Assembly (NCBI GenBank): GCA_024276455.1
Contig: JAJRXE010000220.1
Location: 1-7,118 of the forward strand
Length of the DNA: 7,118 nt
Direction: 5' to 3'
Source of the DNA: Calditrichota bacterium
Lineage (GTDB): Bacteria > Calditrichota > Calditrichia > RBG-13-44-9
Positions 1 to 6,769 of the stretch are shown in pieces (positions within the stretch are counted from its first letter, which is position 1; each line of letters starts with the position of its first letter). The notes beneath the pieces were generated by a model. The model ran no database searches and was not told the DNA's origin. It saw nothing but the letters and a program-made list of their open reading frames with translations. Both the position numbers and the translations under genes were made by a program.

Positions 1-3000
1 ATTGATCGAAGTTTGCCAGGGCACTGTCCGTTGAATAGCCGCTGGCCACAACAATTTTGGCCTGAGGGTGAATTTCCAGAATTTTTTGCCCGGCTTCTTT
101 GCCGCCCATCCCGCCTCGTATGGTCAGGTCCATGATGACCAGGTCGAAAGGATGCTTATTGGAGAGCGCCTGCTGGTATTTACGAATGGCTTCTTCGCCA
201 TCCATGGCCGTTTCCACTTTGCAATTCAACATTTCCAGAAAATCTTTGAACAAATCCAGGATGTAGTCCTCGTCGTCCATCACCAAAATTCGGCGGGATT
301 CTCCTTTTAGGGGAGCCGTTCGGTCTTCTTTTTTCTCCCTGGTCACTTTTTGATCCATTGCCGGAAGCAGAATGGTGAAGGTGGCTCCCTTGCCCAATTC
401 GGAATCCACCATAATCTGACCGCCGTGTTTTTTTATGATGGCATAAGATGTGGCCAACCCCAGTCCACTGCCTTTTTGCTTGGTGGTGAAGTAAGGATCG
501 AAAATGCGGGACAGGTTTTTTCGGGCGATTCCAATACCGGTATCCGAGAAAGTCAGTTTAACAAAATGGCGACCTTCCAGATGGGGCAAGGCCTGTTCGG
601 AGAGTCCCGCTTCGCAGAGATGACAATTTTCCGCCCGGATGGTTAATTTTCCACCTTCAGGCATGGCCTGAATGGCGTTAATTACCAGGTTGTTAATGAC
701 CTGGTTGATCTGGCCGGGATCTGCTTTAATGGCCCAGAGGTCTTCCTCTATGTGAATATCGAGTGCAATGTTGGAGCCCCGCAGAGCGAACTCCACTCCG
801 TCTCGCAGCAAGTCCCGCAGAGAGATTTCCTCTTTTACCGGTTCCCCCCCTTTGGCAAAGGTGAGCAATTGCTGCGTCAGGTAAGCGGCGTTTTTGGCCG
901 CTTCCTCAATCCCGACCAGGTACTTGTCAATTTTTTCTCCCCGGTTGTAACGCAGACGGGCCAGCTGCGCATTCCCCAAAATGCCGGAGAGAATGTTGTT
1001 AAAATCGTGGGCGATACCGCCTGCCAGCAATCCAATGGATTCCAATTTCTGCATTTTAATGATTTCATCCTCCAGCTGGCGCTCGATGCTGATGTCGCGA
1101 ATCACCCAAACGTAGCCGGATTCCTGGGGCTGTTTCGGATCGGAAATTTCGGCCCAACTAATGCTGACGACCAGTTCTTTGTCAATCTGGCGATTTTTGA
1201 TGATGGCATTGAAGTAGGCCCGATCGCCGGTTGTTTTCAGTACCCGTTGAATGTCCGCGGGAATGAGAATCCTTTCGCGTTGGTCTTCGCTTTCCAGTTC
1301 CAACACTTCGTTTAATTTTTTCCCGACCGCTTTTTCGCTTTGCACACCGATCAGTTTCTCCGCCGCCCGATTCATTAGCAAAATTCGCCCGTCCCGGTCG
1401 GTACGAATAATTCCGTCGGCAATGGATTTTAAGGTGATCTCCAGCTCTTCCCGTTCTTTGTCCAAAGACTGTTGAATTTTCTTACGTTCCTCGGTTTCTT
1501 TTTTAAGCAGCAGGTACCCAACCCGGATGTCTTTGGTACGTTCTTCCACAAGCTTCTCCAGCAACAGGGTTCGGCGGCGGTGGTAAGCTTCCCGGGCTCG
1601 AATGGACAAATAAGCCACCGTAAAAATGAAGGAACTCAACAGAAAGATGAACCAGATCGATTTCCACCAGGGTTTCAAAATTTTAAACTGAATGCTTTTC
1701 TGAGAAAAAATGCTCCCGTCAATCGGGTTTTCTAAATAGAGGTAAAAAGTGTAGTCGCCGTCGGGGAGATTGGTGTAATTTAAAAAAGCCAGATTCTCCG
1801 CAGAAGAGGTGTCCCGGTCGAAGCCTTGCAGGTAATAGGCACATACCAGATTGGCGGCGTTGCTGTAGTCGATGGTGGTGAAATGGATTTTCAGATCGTT
1901 CTGGCTAAACGGGAGCACGATCTTCGAATAAAACGGAAAAGAAAACAAGGTGTCGGCGGTTTCGATTTCGGTGATGTACAGCCAGGGAATGTTGTCGTCG
2001 TAGTTGAAGCGGTTTTGAAATTTTACCAATCCTTCCACACCGCCAAACCAGAGGCTGCCGTCCCGGTCCAGCAGCATCGCCCCCATATTAAATTCGGTGG
2101 TTGGTAAGCCTGTTTTTTTATTGTAAACCCAGATGCGATCCCGGTAGTAGCGGTACAATCCCTTGCTGGTTAACAACCAAACACCGCTGTGGGGCGAGGG
2201 GAGCACATCCCAGATGGTGTGTTTCAGAATGACAAGGGGCATTAATTTGAGGCCGTCCCACTGGTACAGACCGGTGGATGTCGCCAGGTAAAGATTGCCT
2301 TCGGCATCTTTACGCAAAGCAAATATTTTGCTGGTTGGAAGCGCCGATTTGACTTGAATCCAGGTGGAATCGTGCAGCTGGTACATCCCTTTGCCGTTGG
2401 TTCCCAGGCAGAGGATTCCCATTCGGTCGTGGGCGATTCCCCAGAAGGAAATGTAGCGATTTTTCAGATTAAACGTGATCTCGCGGGGGAGGGAACTGGT
2501 TAATTCATAGATTCCTTCGGAGGTAAGAATGTACCATTTCCCGCGGTCGTGAATGAAGCGGCGAACCATCTGGTCTTTGAAAAAGCGGGTGAGGTTATTT
2601 TCAATGGGCTGATCCTGGCGGGCGATTACCAGGCCGTTCGTGGTTCCAATCCACAGATCACCTTTGATGATGGCCAGGGCGTGAATATTATTGTTTTTCA
2701 GGATTTTTTCCAGCGGTTTGATCTTTTGAAAGCGGTTATTTTTTAAGCGGTAAAGACCGTCGTTTTTGGTGGCCACCAGTAAATGACCCTTTTGGTCCCG
2801 GAGAATTGCTTTGATGTAAGGGGTGGCAATCCCGTTTTCGGAACCGAAATTTTGAAAATTCCGGTTGGGAATAATGATGAGTCCGTTGTAAGAACCAATG
2901 AATAATGCCCCCGATCGATCGATGAATGTACACTTGGTGTGAAATCCTGAGTAAGGGCGGATAATTTCGATGATGCGGTGGTTACGTATGTGAACCACAC

Positions 3001-3835
3001 CTCCGGGCTCGGAGGCCAGACTGAGCCAGATATCGGTCCCGTTGCGGCTGTAAATATGAGAAATCGAAGCGTTCGAAAACAGGGAGTTGAATGTTGCGGC
3101 GAAATCAGGATTTCCCCAGATGTAGAGCCCCTTGGGCGTCCCGATCCACACTTCTCCGTTGTTCAGCGGTAAAATGCTGCGAATTTCGGAAGAAGGTAAA
3201 CCGTCTGCGGTGTCGAGGCTTAAAATGGTTTTTCCGGGTTGAATGATCCGAAGACCGTCTCGAAAAGTACCAATCCAATAGCGTCCCAGGGAATCTTTCG
3301 CTGCGCAAATCATGGGACTGGGAAAGGTCTGCCGATCGTCAAAGATCTGAAAAATGAGGGAATCGTTTTTGAAAACAAACAGCCCGCCCGGTTCGGCGGT
3401 CAACAGAATTTCTCCGGCGGAGGTTTTGGTTAAGAAATTGAGTCGCCGACTGCTGAGGGTGTCGGGAAGTTTTATCTGAGAAAGGTGAGAATCCCGAATG
3501 CGCCAGAGTCCGTTTGTGAAAGTAGCCACCCAGATTTCCCCCGGCTGGTTTTCCACCACTCCCATGACCAGACGAAACGGATAACCGGTTTCCTCGTTAA
3601 AAACTTTAAAGTGGGTGCCGTTAAAGCGGGCAATGCCCTCGTTGGTGGAAAGCCAGATGAAGCCATAGGCATCTTGAACAATGGAGGAAACAATCGATTG
3701 GGGGAGCCCTTCGTCAACACTGAATTTTTTGTAGGGGTAGTTGGAATAGAGCGCCGCGGGAATCTCGGCGGCGAATACATTCAACCAAAGGGTGAAAAAA
3801 GTAAAAGCAATTAAGATCTGGATTGGTAAGCGCAT
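1..3835 (-). CDS. Hybrid two-component sensor histidine kinase with double beta-propeller sensor (C-terminus cut by window edge)
   Basis: Translating the minus strand from the ATG at 3835-3833 gives 1278 codons without a stop, running off the left edge. Residues 1-22 are a signal peptide (hydrophobic core, V-F-A cleavage site). Residues about 38-603 hold 14 blades of the two-component regulator propeller type, with motifs such as FIWLSTNEG (W61), YWIGT, VWIGTPKGLY, LWIGTTNGL and LWFGG (W596). Fourteen fits two seven-bladed propellers. A Y_Y_Y domain (about 640-720) and one membrane helix (about 727-748) follow, then a charged coiled coil, a PAS domain (about 795-915) and HisKA with GGIAHDFNN, phospho-acceptor H943. 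The HATPase has its N box, the DTGIGIA and GSGLGLA glycine boxes and an F box (FDPYFTTK). The receiver has acidic D1187/D1188 and phospho-acceptor D1236; its conserved lysine lies outside the window. By family knowledge, the periplasmic propellers bind a ligand (a glycan in Bacteroides homologues) and trigger a phosphorelay. The ligand and any C-terminal output domain are unknown. No Shine-Dalgarno precedes the start, but the signal peptide supports it. Confidence 0.95.
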   Translation of the reverse strand, partial: MRLPIQILIAFTFFTLWLNVFAAEIPAALYSNYPYKKFSVDEGLPQSIVSSIVQDAYGFIWLSTNEGIARFNGTHFKVFNEETGYPFRLVMGVVENQPGEIWVATFTNGLWRIRDSHLSQIKLPDTLSSRRLNFLTKTSAGEILLTAEPGGLFVFKNDSLIFQIFDDRQTFPSPMICAAKDSLGRYWIGTFRDGLRIIQPGKTILSLDTADGLPSSEIRSILPLNNGEVWIGTPKGLYIWGNPDFAATFNSLFSNASISHIYSRNGTDIWLSLASEPGGVVHIRNHRIIEIIRPYSGFHTKCTFIDRSGALFIGSYNGLIIIPNRNFQNFGSENGIATPYIKAILRDQKGHLLVATKNDGLYRLKNNRFQKIKPLEKILKNNNIHALAIIKGDLWIGTTNGLVIARQDQPIENNLTRFFKDQMVRRFIHDRGKWYILTSEGIYELTSSLPREITFNLKNRYISFWGIAHDRMGILCLGTNGKGMYQLHDSTWIQVKSALPTSKIFALRKDAEGNLYLATSTGLYQWDGLKLMPLVILKHTIWDVLPSPHSGVWLLTSKGLYRYYRDRIWVYNKKTGLPTTEFNMGAMLLDRDGSLWFGGVEGLVKFQNRFNYDDNIPWLYITEIETADTLFSFPFYSKIVLPFSQNDLKIHFTTIDYSNAANLVCAYYLQGFDRDTSSAENLAFLNYTNLPDGDYTFYLYLENPIDGSIFSQKSIQFKILKPWWKSIWFIFLLSSFIFTVAYLSIRAREAYHRRRTLLLEKLVEERTKDIRVGYLLLKKETEERKKIQQSLDKEREELEITLKSIADGIIRTDRDGRILLMNRAAEKLIGVQSEKAVGKKLNEVLELESEDQRERILIPADIQRVLKTTGDRAYFNAIIKNRQIDKELVVSISWAEISDPKQPQESGYVWVIRDISIERQLEDEIIKMQKLESIGLLAGGIAHDFNNILSGILGNAQLARLRYNRGEKIDKYLVGIEEAAKNAAYLTQQLLTFAKGGEPVKEEISLRDLLRDGVEFALRGSNIALDIHIEEDLWAIKADPGQINQVINNLVINAIQAMPEGGKLTIRAENCHLCEAGLSEQALPHLEGRHFVKLTFSDTGIGIARKNLSRIFDPYFTTKQKGSGLGLATSYAIIKKHGGQIMVDSELGKGATFTILLPAMDQKVTREKKEDRTAPLKGESRRILVMDDEDYILDLFKDFLEMLNCKVETAMDGEEAIRKYQQALSNKHPFDLVIMDLTIRGGMGGKEAGQKILEIHPQAKIVVASGYSTDSALANFDQ

Positions 3836-3949
3836 GTTAATTTTTGTGAAATGTGACTTGAAAATATTCCCAATATATTAATCTTTCTTAATCATATTAT
3901 CGAAAAAATTCATAAATAATTAAATAAAATACTGGTCTTTTTCTAATTT
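3836..3949. other. AT-rich leader upstream of the sensor kinase
   Basis: This stretch is markedly AT-rich compared with its flanks and lies directly upstream of the sensor kinase start on the minus strand, so it probably holds that gene's promoter. I could not pick a -35/-10 pair with confidence; a TAATAT hexamer occurs but lacks a good partner. The bases immediately before the ATG (AAAAATTAAC) contain no GGAG-type ribosome binding site. No hairpin terminator is evident. Confidence 0.4.
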
Positions 3950-4396
3950 TCAGAAAAGATGAGATTCCACACATTGACCGTAATGAAAATCGCGGTCCGG
4001 CACCCGAAAATCCCACCGTTCCGGGCGGGAGATTTCCCCCGGTGAGCAGGGGAAAACAATCCGGTTGAATGAATCGATTTCCGCTTCGGTGATCTCGACC
4101 CCGGGGAATGCGAACCTTCCTCAGGGCGCTAATAGGCATGTCAATCCATGTGTGCACCCGAAGTCCGTGACACCTTCGAATTTTGCCGCGCTGGCAACGG
4201 AGCGTTCGAATGATCACCTCGTCCTGCTATGTGATTAAGGCCTGTTCCAATTGAGCTTTCAAATCCTCCCCAAATTTCTCCTGGCTGCTCTTAAATGCCT
4301 GATTTAAGAAATCGGAAAAACGTACATTGGGTTACGCTTAGTGAGCCAGAGGTCGTTTCCTCTTTTGTTCTTTTCTTCTTCAGGAGATACCCTTTG
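3950..4396 (-). pseudogene. Decayed protein-coding gene of unknown family, multiple frameshifts and stops
   Basis: No intact frame spans this stretch, yet protein-like minus-strand segments follow each other in different frames. From upstream down: a frame open from 4396 reads NDLWLTKRNP. At the CCC run at 4329-4331 the frame shifts to NVRFSDFLNQAFKSSQ and on to QLEQALIT, which ends in a TAG at 4229-4227. A third stretch (SVASAAKFEGVTDF, about 4200-4160) lies in another frame. MPISALRKVRIP (4139 to about 4104) is back in the second frame. At the CCCCGGGG run (4099-4106) the reading moves again to GVEITEAEIDSFNRIV, PERWDFRVPDRDFHYG and CVESHLF, with a TGA at 3952-3950. Residue composition (acidic, basic and hydrophobic in balance) resembles real protein, unlike the Arg/Cys-rich 106-residue frame at 3897-4217. 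Repairing the breaks would give roughly 145 residues. I do not recognise the family. Sequencing indels at the homopolymers could explain two breaks but not the TAG. Confidence 0.45.
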
Positions 4397-4432
4397 TTAT
4401 TTCTCCGAAATTTCAAGGGAAAAATTTGCGGT

Positions 4433-4478
4433 AACTGAAAAATCCCCGGAGCGCACCTGCCCCGGGGATTTTTCAGTT
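4433..4478. terminator. Strong palindromic (probably bidirectional) intrinsic terminator after ftsH
   Basis: A perfect 17-bp inverted repeat (left arm 4433-4449, right arm 4462-4478) encloses a 12-nt loop. The core of each arm is CCCCGG/CCGGGG, flanked by a five-base A tract on one side and T tract on the other, so a GC-rich hairpin followed by T5 is formed on either strand. It begins 16 bp past the ftsH stop codon, the expected place for the ftsH terminator, and would insulate ftsH from the downstream sensor kinase gene on the same strand. Confidence 0.85.
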
Positions 4479-4494
4479 GAAGCGTATAGACAGG

Positions 4495-6411
4495 TTAACT
4501 TTGAGGACGAGGACCCAGAATTTCCACGATGGTTTCTTCGGTAATGACTTCTTTTTCCAGCAGAGTTTGGGCCATTTTTTCTAATTTATCCCGTTTTTCG
4601 GTGAGTAATTGTTTTGCGTCCTGGTAGCATTCCCGGATAATTTCCAGTACCTCGTCGTCAATTAATTGAGCGATTTTTTCCGAATGGGCGGAAGTTTGAG
4701 GACCTTCTCCCAGAAAGCCTTGCTGGGTTTGTTGCACCAGGGAAAGATTGGGGAGGCGTTTACTCATTCCGTACACGGTGATCATGTTACGGGCAATTTG
4801 TGCCACCCGTTCCAGATCGTTGGAGGCGCCGGTGGACACCTCGCCGAAAACGATTTCTTCTGCTGCTCGACCCCCCAGCAATCCTTTGATTTTCCCCAGC
4901 AGTTCATTGCGGGACATTAAGTAGCGGTCTTCCAGTGGGGTTTGCAGGGTGTAGCCCAGGGCCCCCATGCCCCGCGGAACAATGGAAACCTTTTGCACCG
5001 GATCGGCGCCGGGGGTGAAGTGGCCCACAATGGCGTGACCGCTTTCGTGGTACGCCACAACCTGGCGCTCCCGTTCGTTAATTAGCTTGTTTTTCTTTTC
5101 CAGTCCGGCAATGACCCGTTCAATAGCCTCCATGAAATCTTCCATGGTCACTTTGTTCCGTTTTTTCCGGGCGGCCAGCAGGGCGGCTTCGTTGCACACG
5201 TTGGCGATCTCGGCCCCGGCAAATCCCGGCGTCTGAGCGGCCAGTTTGCGCAGGTCCACGTTTTTGTCCAGCACCAGCTTGCGGGTGTGGACTTTAAAGA
5301 TGGCCACCCGGCCGTTTAAATCAGGACGATCAACCAGAATCTGGCGGTCAAAACGCCCCGGACGAAGCAGAGCCGGGTCCAGCACGTCCGGACGGTTGGT
5401 GGCGGCCATGAGGATAATCCCAATGGTGGGATCGAAACCGTCCATTTCTACCAGCAGTTGATTGAGAGTATTTTCCCGTTCGTCGTGTCCTCCCACAATC
5501 ACGCCCCCGGCACGCCGTTTCCCAATGGCATCGATCTCGTCAATAAAAATAATACAGGGGGCTTTTTGTTTGGCTTCAGCAAACAAATCGCGTACCCGGG
5601 CCGCTCCCACACCAACAAACATTTCCACAAAGTCCGAGCCGCTCAAACTAAAAAAAGGTACTCCCGCCTCGCCAGCCACCGCTTTGGCCAGCAAGGTTTT
5701 TCCCGTTCCCGGGGGGCCCACCAACAAAATCCCCTTGGGAAGTTTAGCGCCCAACCGGGTGTACTTCTGCGGGTTCTTCAGAAATTCCACCACTTCTTTG
5801 ACTTCTTCTACCGCCTCGTCAATTCCGGCCACATCTTTAAAGGTCACCCTGTTTTTCGGATCCTCGGCGTAGATTTTAGCCTTGCTTTTTCCCACGCTAA
5901 GCACCTGGGAGCCAGGACCCATGCGACGGAAAATAATGACCCACAAACCGGCTAGAATGATTAAAGGAATAATCCAGTTCAGTAAAAAGTTGCTGAACCA
6001 GTTGGATTCGATCTTGCCCCGGAAATCTACCCCGGCGGCCTGCAGGCGCTCGATAAGTTTATCGTCATCCACCCGGACTACCTGAAACTGCCGCTTCAAT
6101 TCCTCTTCGTATTTTTCCAGCTGCAGGCTCCAGGGAGTTTTTTTGTAAATTTCGTGAATGACGCCCTTCTCGCCTTTGGCGGACTTGGTGGCAGCGCTCT
6201 TCAGGGAGTCTTTGGGTGCCCTAAATAATCCAATGATTTTTTGCTGAGTGATCACCACCCGTTCAATTTTTCCGGCTTGCAGGCTGTCCACAAATGCACT
6301 GTAGGAAATCTCTTTGACCGCACTACCGGAAAACAGCAAAATTTGTAACAGAAAAATGGTCAGAAAAACAATCAAATAGTACCAGATGGAAAATTTCGCC
6401 CGTTTTTCCAT
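4495..6411 (-). CDS. ftsH: ATP-dependent zinc metalloprotease FtsH
   Basis: FtsH is a membrane-anchored AAA+ protease, normally a hexamer, that unfolds and degrades misfolded or short-lived membrane and cytosolic proteins. With the start at 6411 the product has 638 residues, a usual length. Visible in order: membrane helix 1 (about 7-27); a periplasmic FtsH_ext region (about 28-140); helix 2 (about 142-161); Walker A GPPGTGKT (232-239, K238); the pore loop MFVGVGAARV; Walker B IIFIDEID (D291, E292); second region of homology with arginine fingers R353 and R356 in GRFDRQI; the zinc site HESGH (455-459, catalytic E456); and third zinc ligand D532 in the ASNDLERV segment, 77 residues after the first His as in known FtsH structures. 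All catalytic residues are present. An in-frame ATG at 6432 would add seven residues, but there GGAG touches the ATG; at 6411 GGAG is six bases away, so 6411 is preferred. It is transcribed alone, followed by a hairpin terminator. Confidence 0.97.
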   Translation of the reverse strand: MEKRAKFSIWYYLIVFLTIFLLQILLFSGSAVKEISYSAFVDSLQAGKIERVVITQQKIIGLFRAPKDSLKSAATKSAKGEKGVIHEIYKKTPWSLQLEKYEEELKRQFQVVRVDDDKLIERLQAAGVDFRGKIESNWFSNFLLNWIIPLIILAGLWVIIFRRMGPGSQVLSVGKSKAKIYAEDPKNRVTFKDVAGIDEAVEEVKEVVEFLKNPQKYTRLGAKLPKGILLVGPPGTGKTLLAKAVAGEAGVPFFSLSGSDFVEMFVGVGAARVRDLFAEAKQKAPCIIFIDEIDAIGKRRAGGVIVGGHDERENTLNQLLVEMDGFDPTIGIILMAATNRPDVLDPALLRPGRFDRQILVDRPDLNGRVAIFKVHTRKLVLDKNVDLRKLAAQTPGFAGAEIANVCNEAALLAARKKRNKVTMEDFMEAIERVIAGLEKKNKLINERERQVVAYHESGHAIVGHFTPGADPVQKVSIVPRGMGALGYTLQTPLEDRYLMSRNELLGKIKGLLGGRAAEEIVFGEVSTGASNDLERVAQIARNMITVYGMSKRLPNLSLVQQTQQGFLGEGPQTSAHSEKIAQLIDDEVLEIIRECYQDAKQLLTEKRDKLEKMAQTLLEKEVITEETIVEILGPRPQS

Positions 6412-6417
6412 TTTCTT

Positions 6418-6421
6418 CTCC
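6418..6421 (-). promoter_or_regulatory. Ribosome binding site deciding the ftsH start
   Basis: On the minus strand GGAG lies here with a six-base spacer (AAGAAA) before the ATG at 6411-6409. The upstream in-frame ATG at 6432 has a GGAG that abuts it with no spacer. The neighbouring plus-strand gene uses the same six-base spacing. Confidence 0.6.
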
Positions 6422-6515
6422 ACGTTTTTCATCTCCGTTTCTTACTGCATAAACTTATTGAAAATTTTAATTTAATTCAACTGTAAAATCCGGTTTGATT
6501 AACACCGAGATTTGT

Positions 6516-6593
6516 TTGAATTGCATTGGGCTAAAGCCCTTAAAAATAGTGTGAGCTTTCGGGCTCCCCGATCTGAAGATCGGAGCAATTCAA
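6516..6593. repeat. Compound palindromic REP/REPIN-like intergenic element
   Basis: The 78-bp unit is bounded by perfect 9-bp inverted ends, TTGAATTGC (6516-6524) and GCAATTCAA (6585-6593). Inside are a GGGCT/AGCCC palindrome (6528-6539), a GAGC/GCTC hairpin (6553-6556 and 6563-6566) and a CCGATC-TGAA-GATCGG hairpin (6568-6583). The first AGCCC (6535-6539) can also pair with GGGCT at 6561-6565, so alternative folds exist. It stands out as GC-rich and structured within AT-rich flanks and encodes nothing. Such nested hairpins are typical of REP/REPIN elements, which are spread in many genomes by RAYT transposases of the IS200/IS605 type. Only one copy is visible here, so the repeat status is inferred. 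A transcription attenuator is an alternative, although neither flanking gene is transcribed into it. Confidence 0.65.
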
Positions 6594-6759
6594 TTTAAAA
6601 AATTCTTTGATTCTGAATAATTTGATTGATTTCGCGGTTTATTTGAAATTCTCCGCGATTCATCGCAAGGATAAAATGAAATAAAATTCCTGCTGCTTTA
6701 AAGTCGATAAACAGTTAAATTATCAATAATTAGCAAATTGGAAAGAAAAATAAAAGAAC

Positions 6760-6764
6760 GAGGA
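6760..6764 (+). promoter_or_regulatory. Ribosome binding site of the MscS-like gene
   Basis: GAGGA lies here; its GAGG core is six bases before the ATG at 6770-6772. This is a standard Shine-Dalgarno arrangement and supports that start. Confidence 0.7.
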
Positions 6765-6769
6765 AAGTC

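Larger units (their letters stand above)
6433..6769. other. Divergent intergenic region between ftsH and the MscS-like gene
   Basis: No open frame of note is present on either strand. The region is AT-rich apart from the palindromic element at 6516-6593. It should hold the ftsH promoter (minus strand, about 6433-6515) and the promoter of the MscS-like gene (plus strand, about 6594-6755). The best ftsH candidate, TTGAAT, 17 bp, TAAGTT on the minus strand, matches the consensus too weakly to call. A minor TCGCGG/CCGCGA inverted repeat (6632-6637 and 6653-6658, 15-nt loop) lies on the plus-strand gene's side and could be an operator or chance. Confidence 0.5.

Noticed and set aside
752..1315. 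187-residue plus-strand open frame
   Set aside because: It lies antisense to the kinase core (PAS/HisKA) of the long minus-strand gene, whose motifs are unmistakable. Its composition (Phe, Gln, Asn rich) is typical of a shadow frame.
4033..4055. TTTCCCC/GGGGAAA hairpin with 9-nt loop
   Set aside because: It lies inside the decayed coding stretch, has no T tract after it on either strand and no gene end beside it. It is probably chance.
4121..4123. In-frame TGA within the decayed gene, considered as a selenocysteine or recoding site
   Set aside because: The residues around it are not protein-like in that frame, other breaks are present, and no SECIS-like hairpin was evident. Decay is simpler.
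3897..4217. 106-residue minus-strand open frame from a GTG start
   Set aside because: It is Arg/Cys/His-rich and only its short MPISALRKVRIP part looks like protein. The better reading is a mix of frames in a decayed gene, so I did not call it as an intact gene.
4341..4544. 67-residue plus-strand open frame
   Set aside because: It runs straight through the palindromic terminator and into the antisense of the ftsH 3' end, and has no family resemblance.
5458..5955. 165-residue plus-strand open frame
   Set aside because: It lies antisense to the FtsH ATPase domain, including Walker A and B, so it is a shadow of a strongly conserved gene. It has no ribosome binding site or recognisable motif.
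6433..6515. ftsH promoter with TTGAAT and TAAGTT, or sigma-32-type heat-shock elements
   Set aside because: The -10 match is only about half of consensus and no heat-shock -35/-10 pair could be aligned in this AT-rich stretch.
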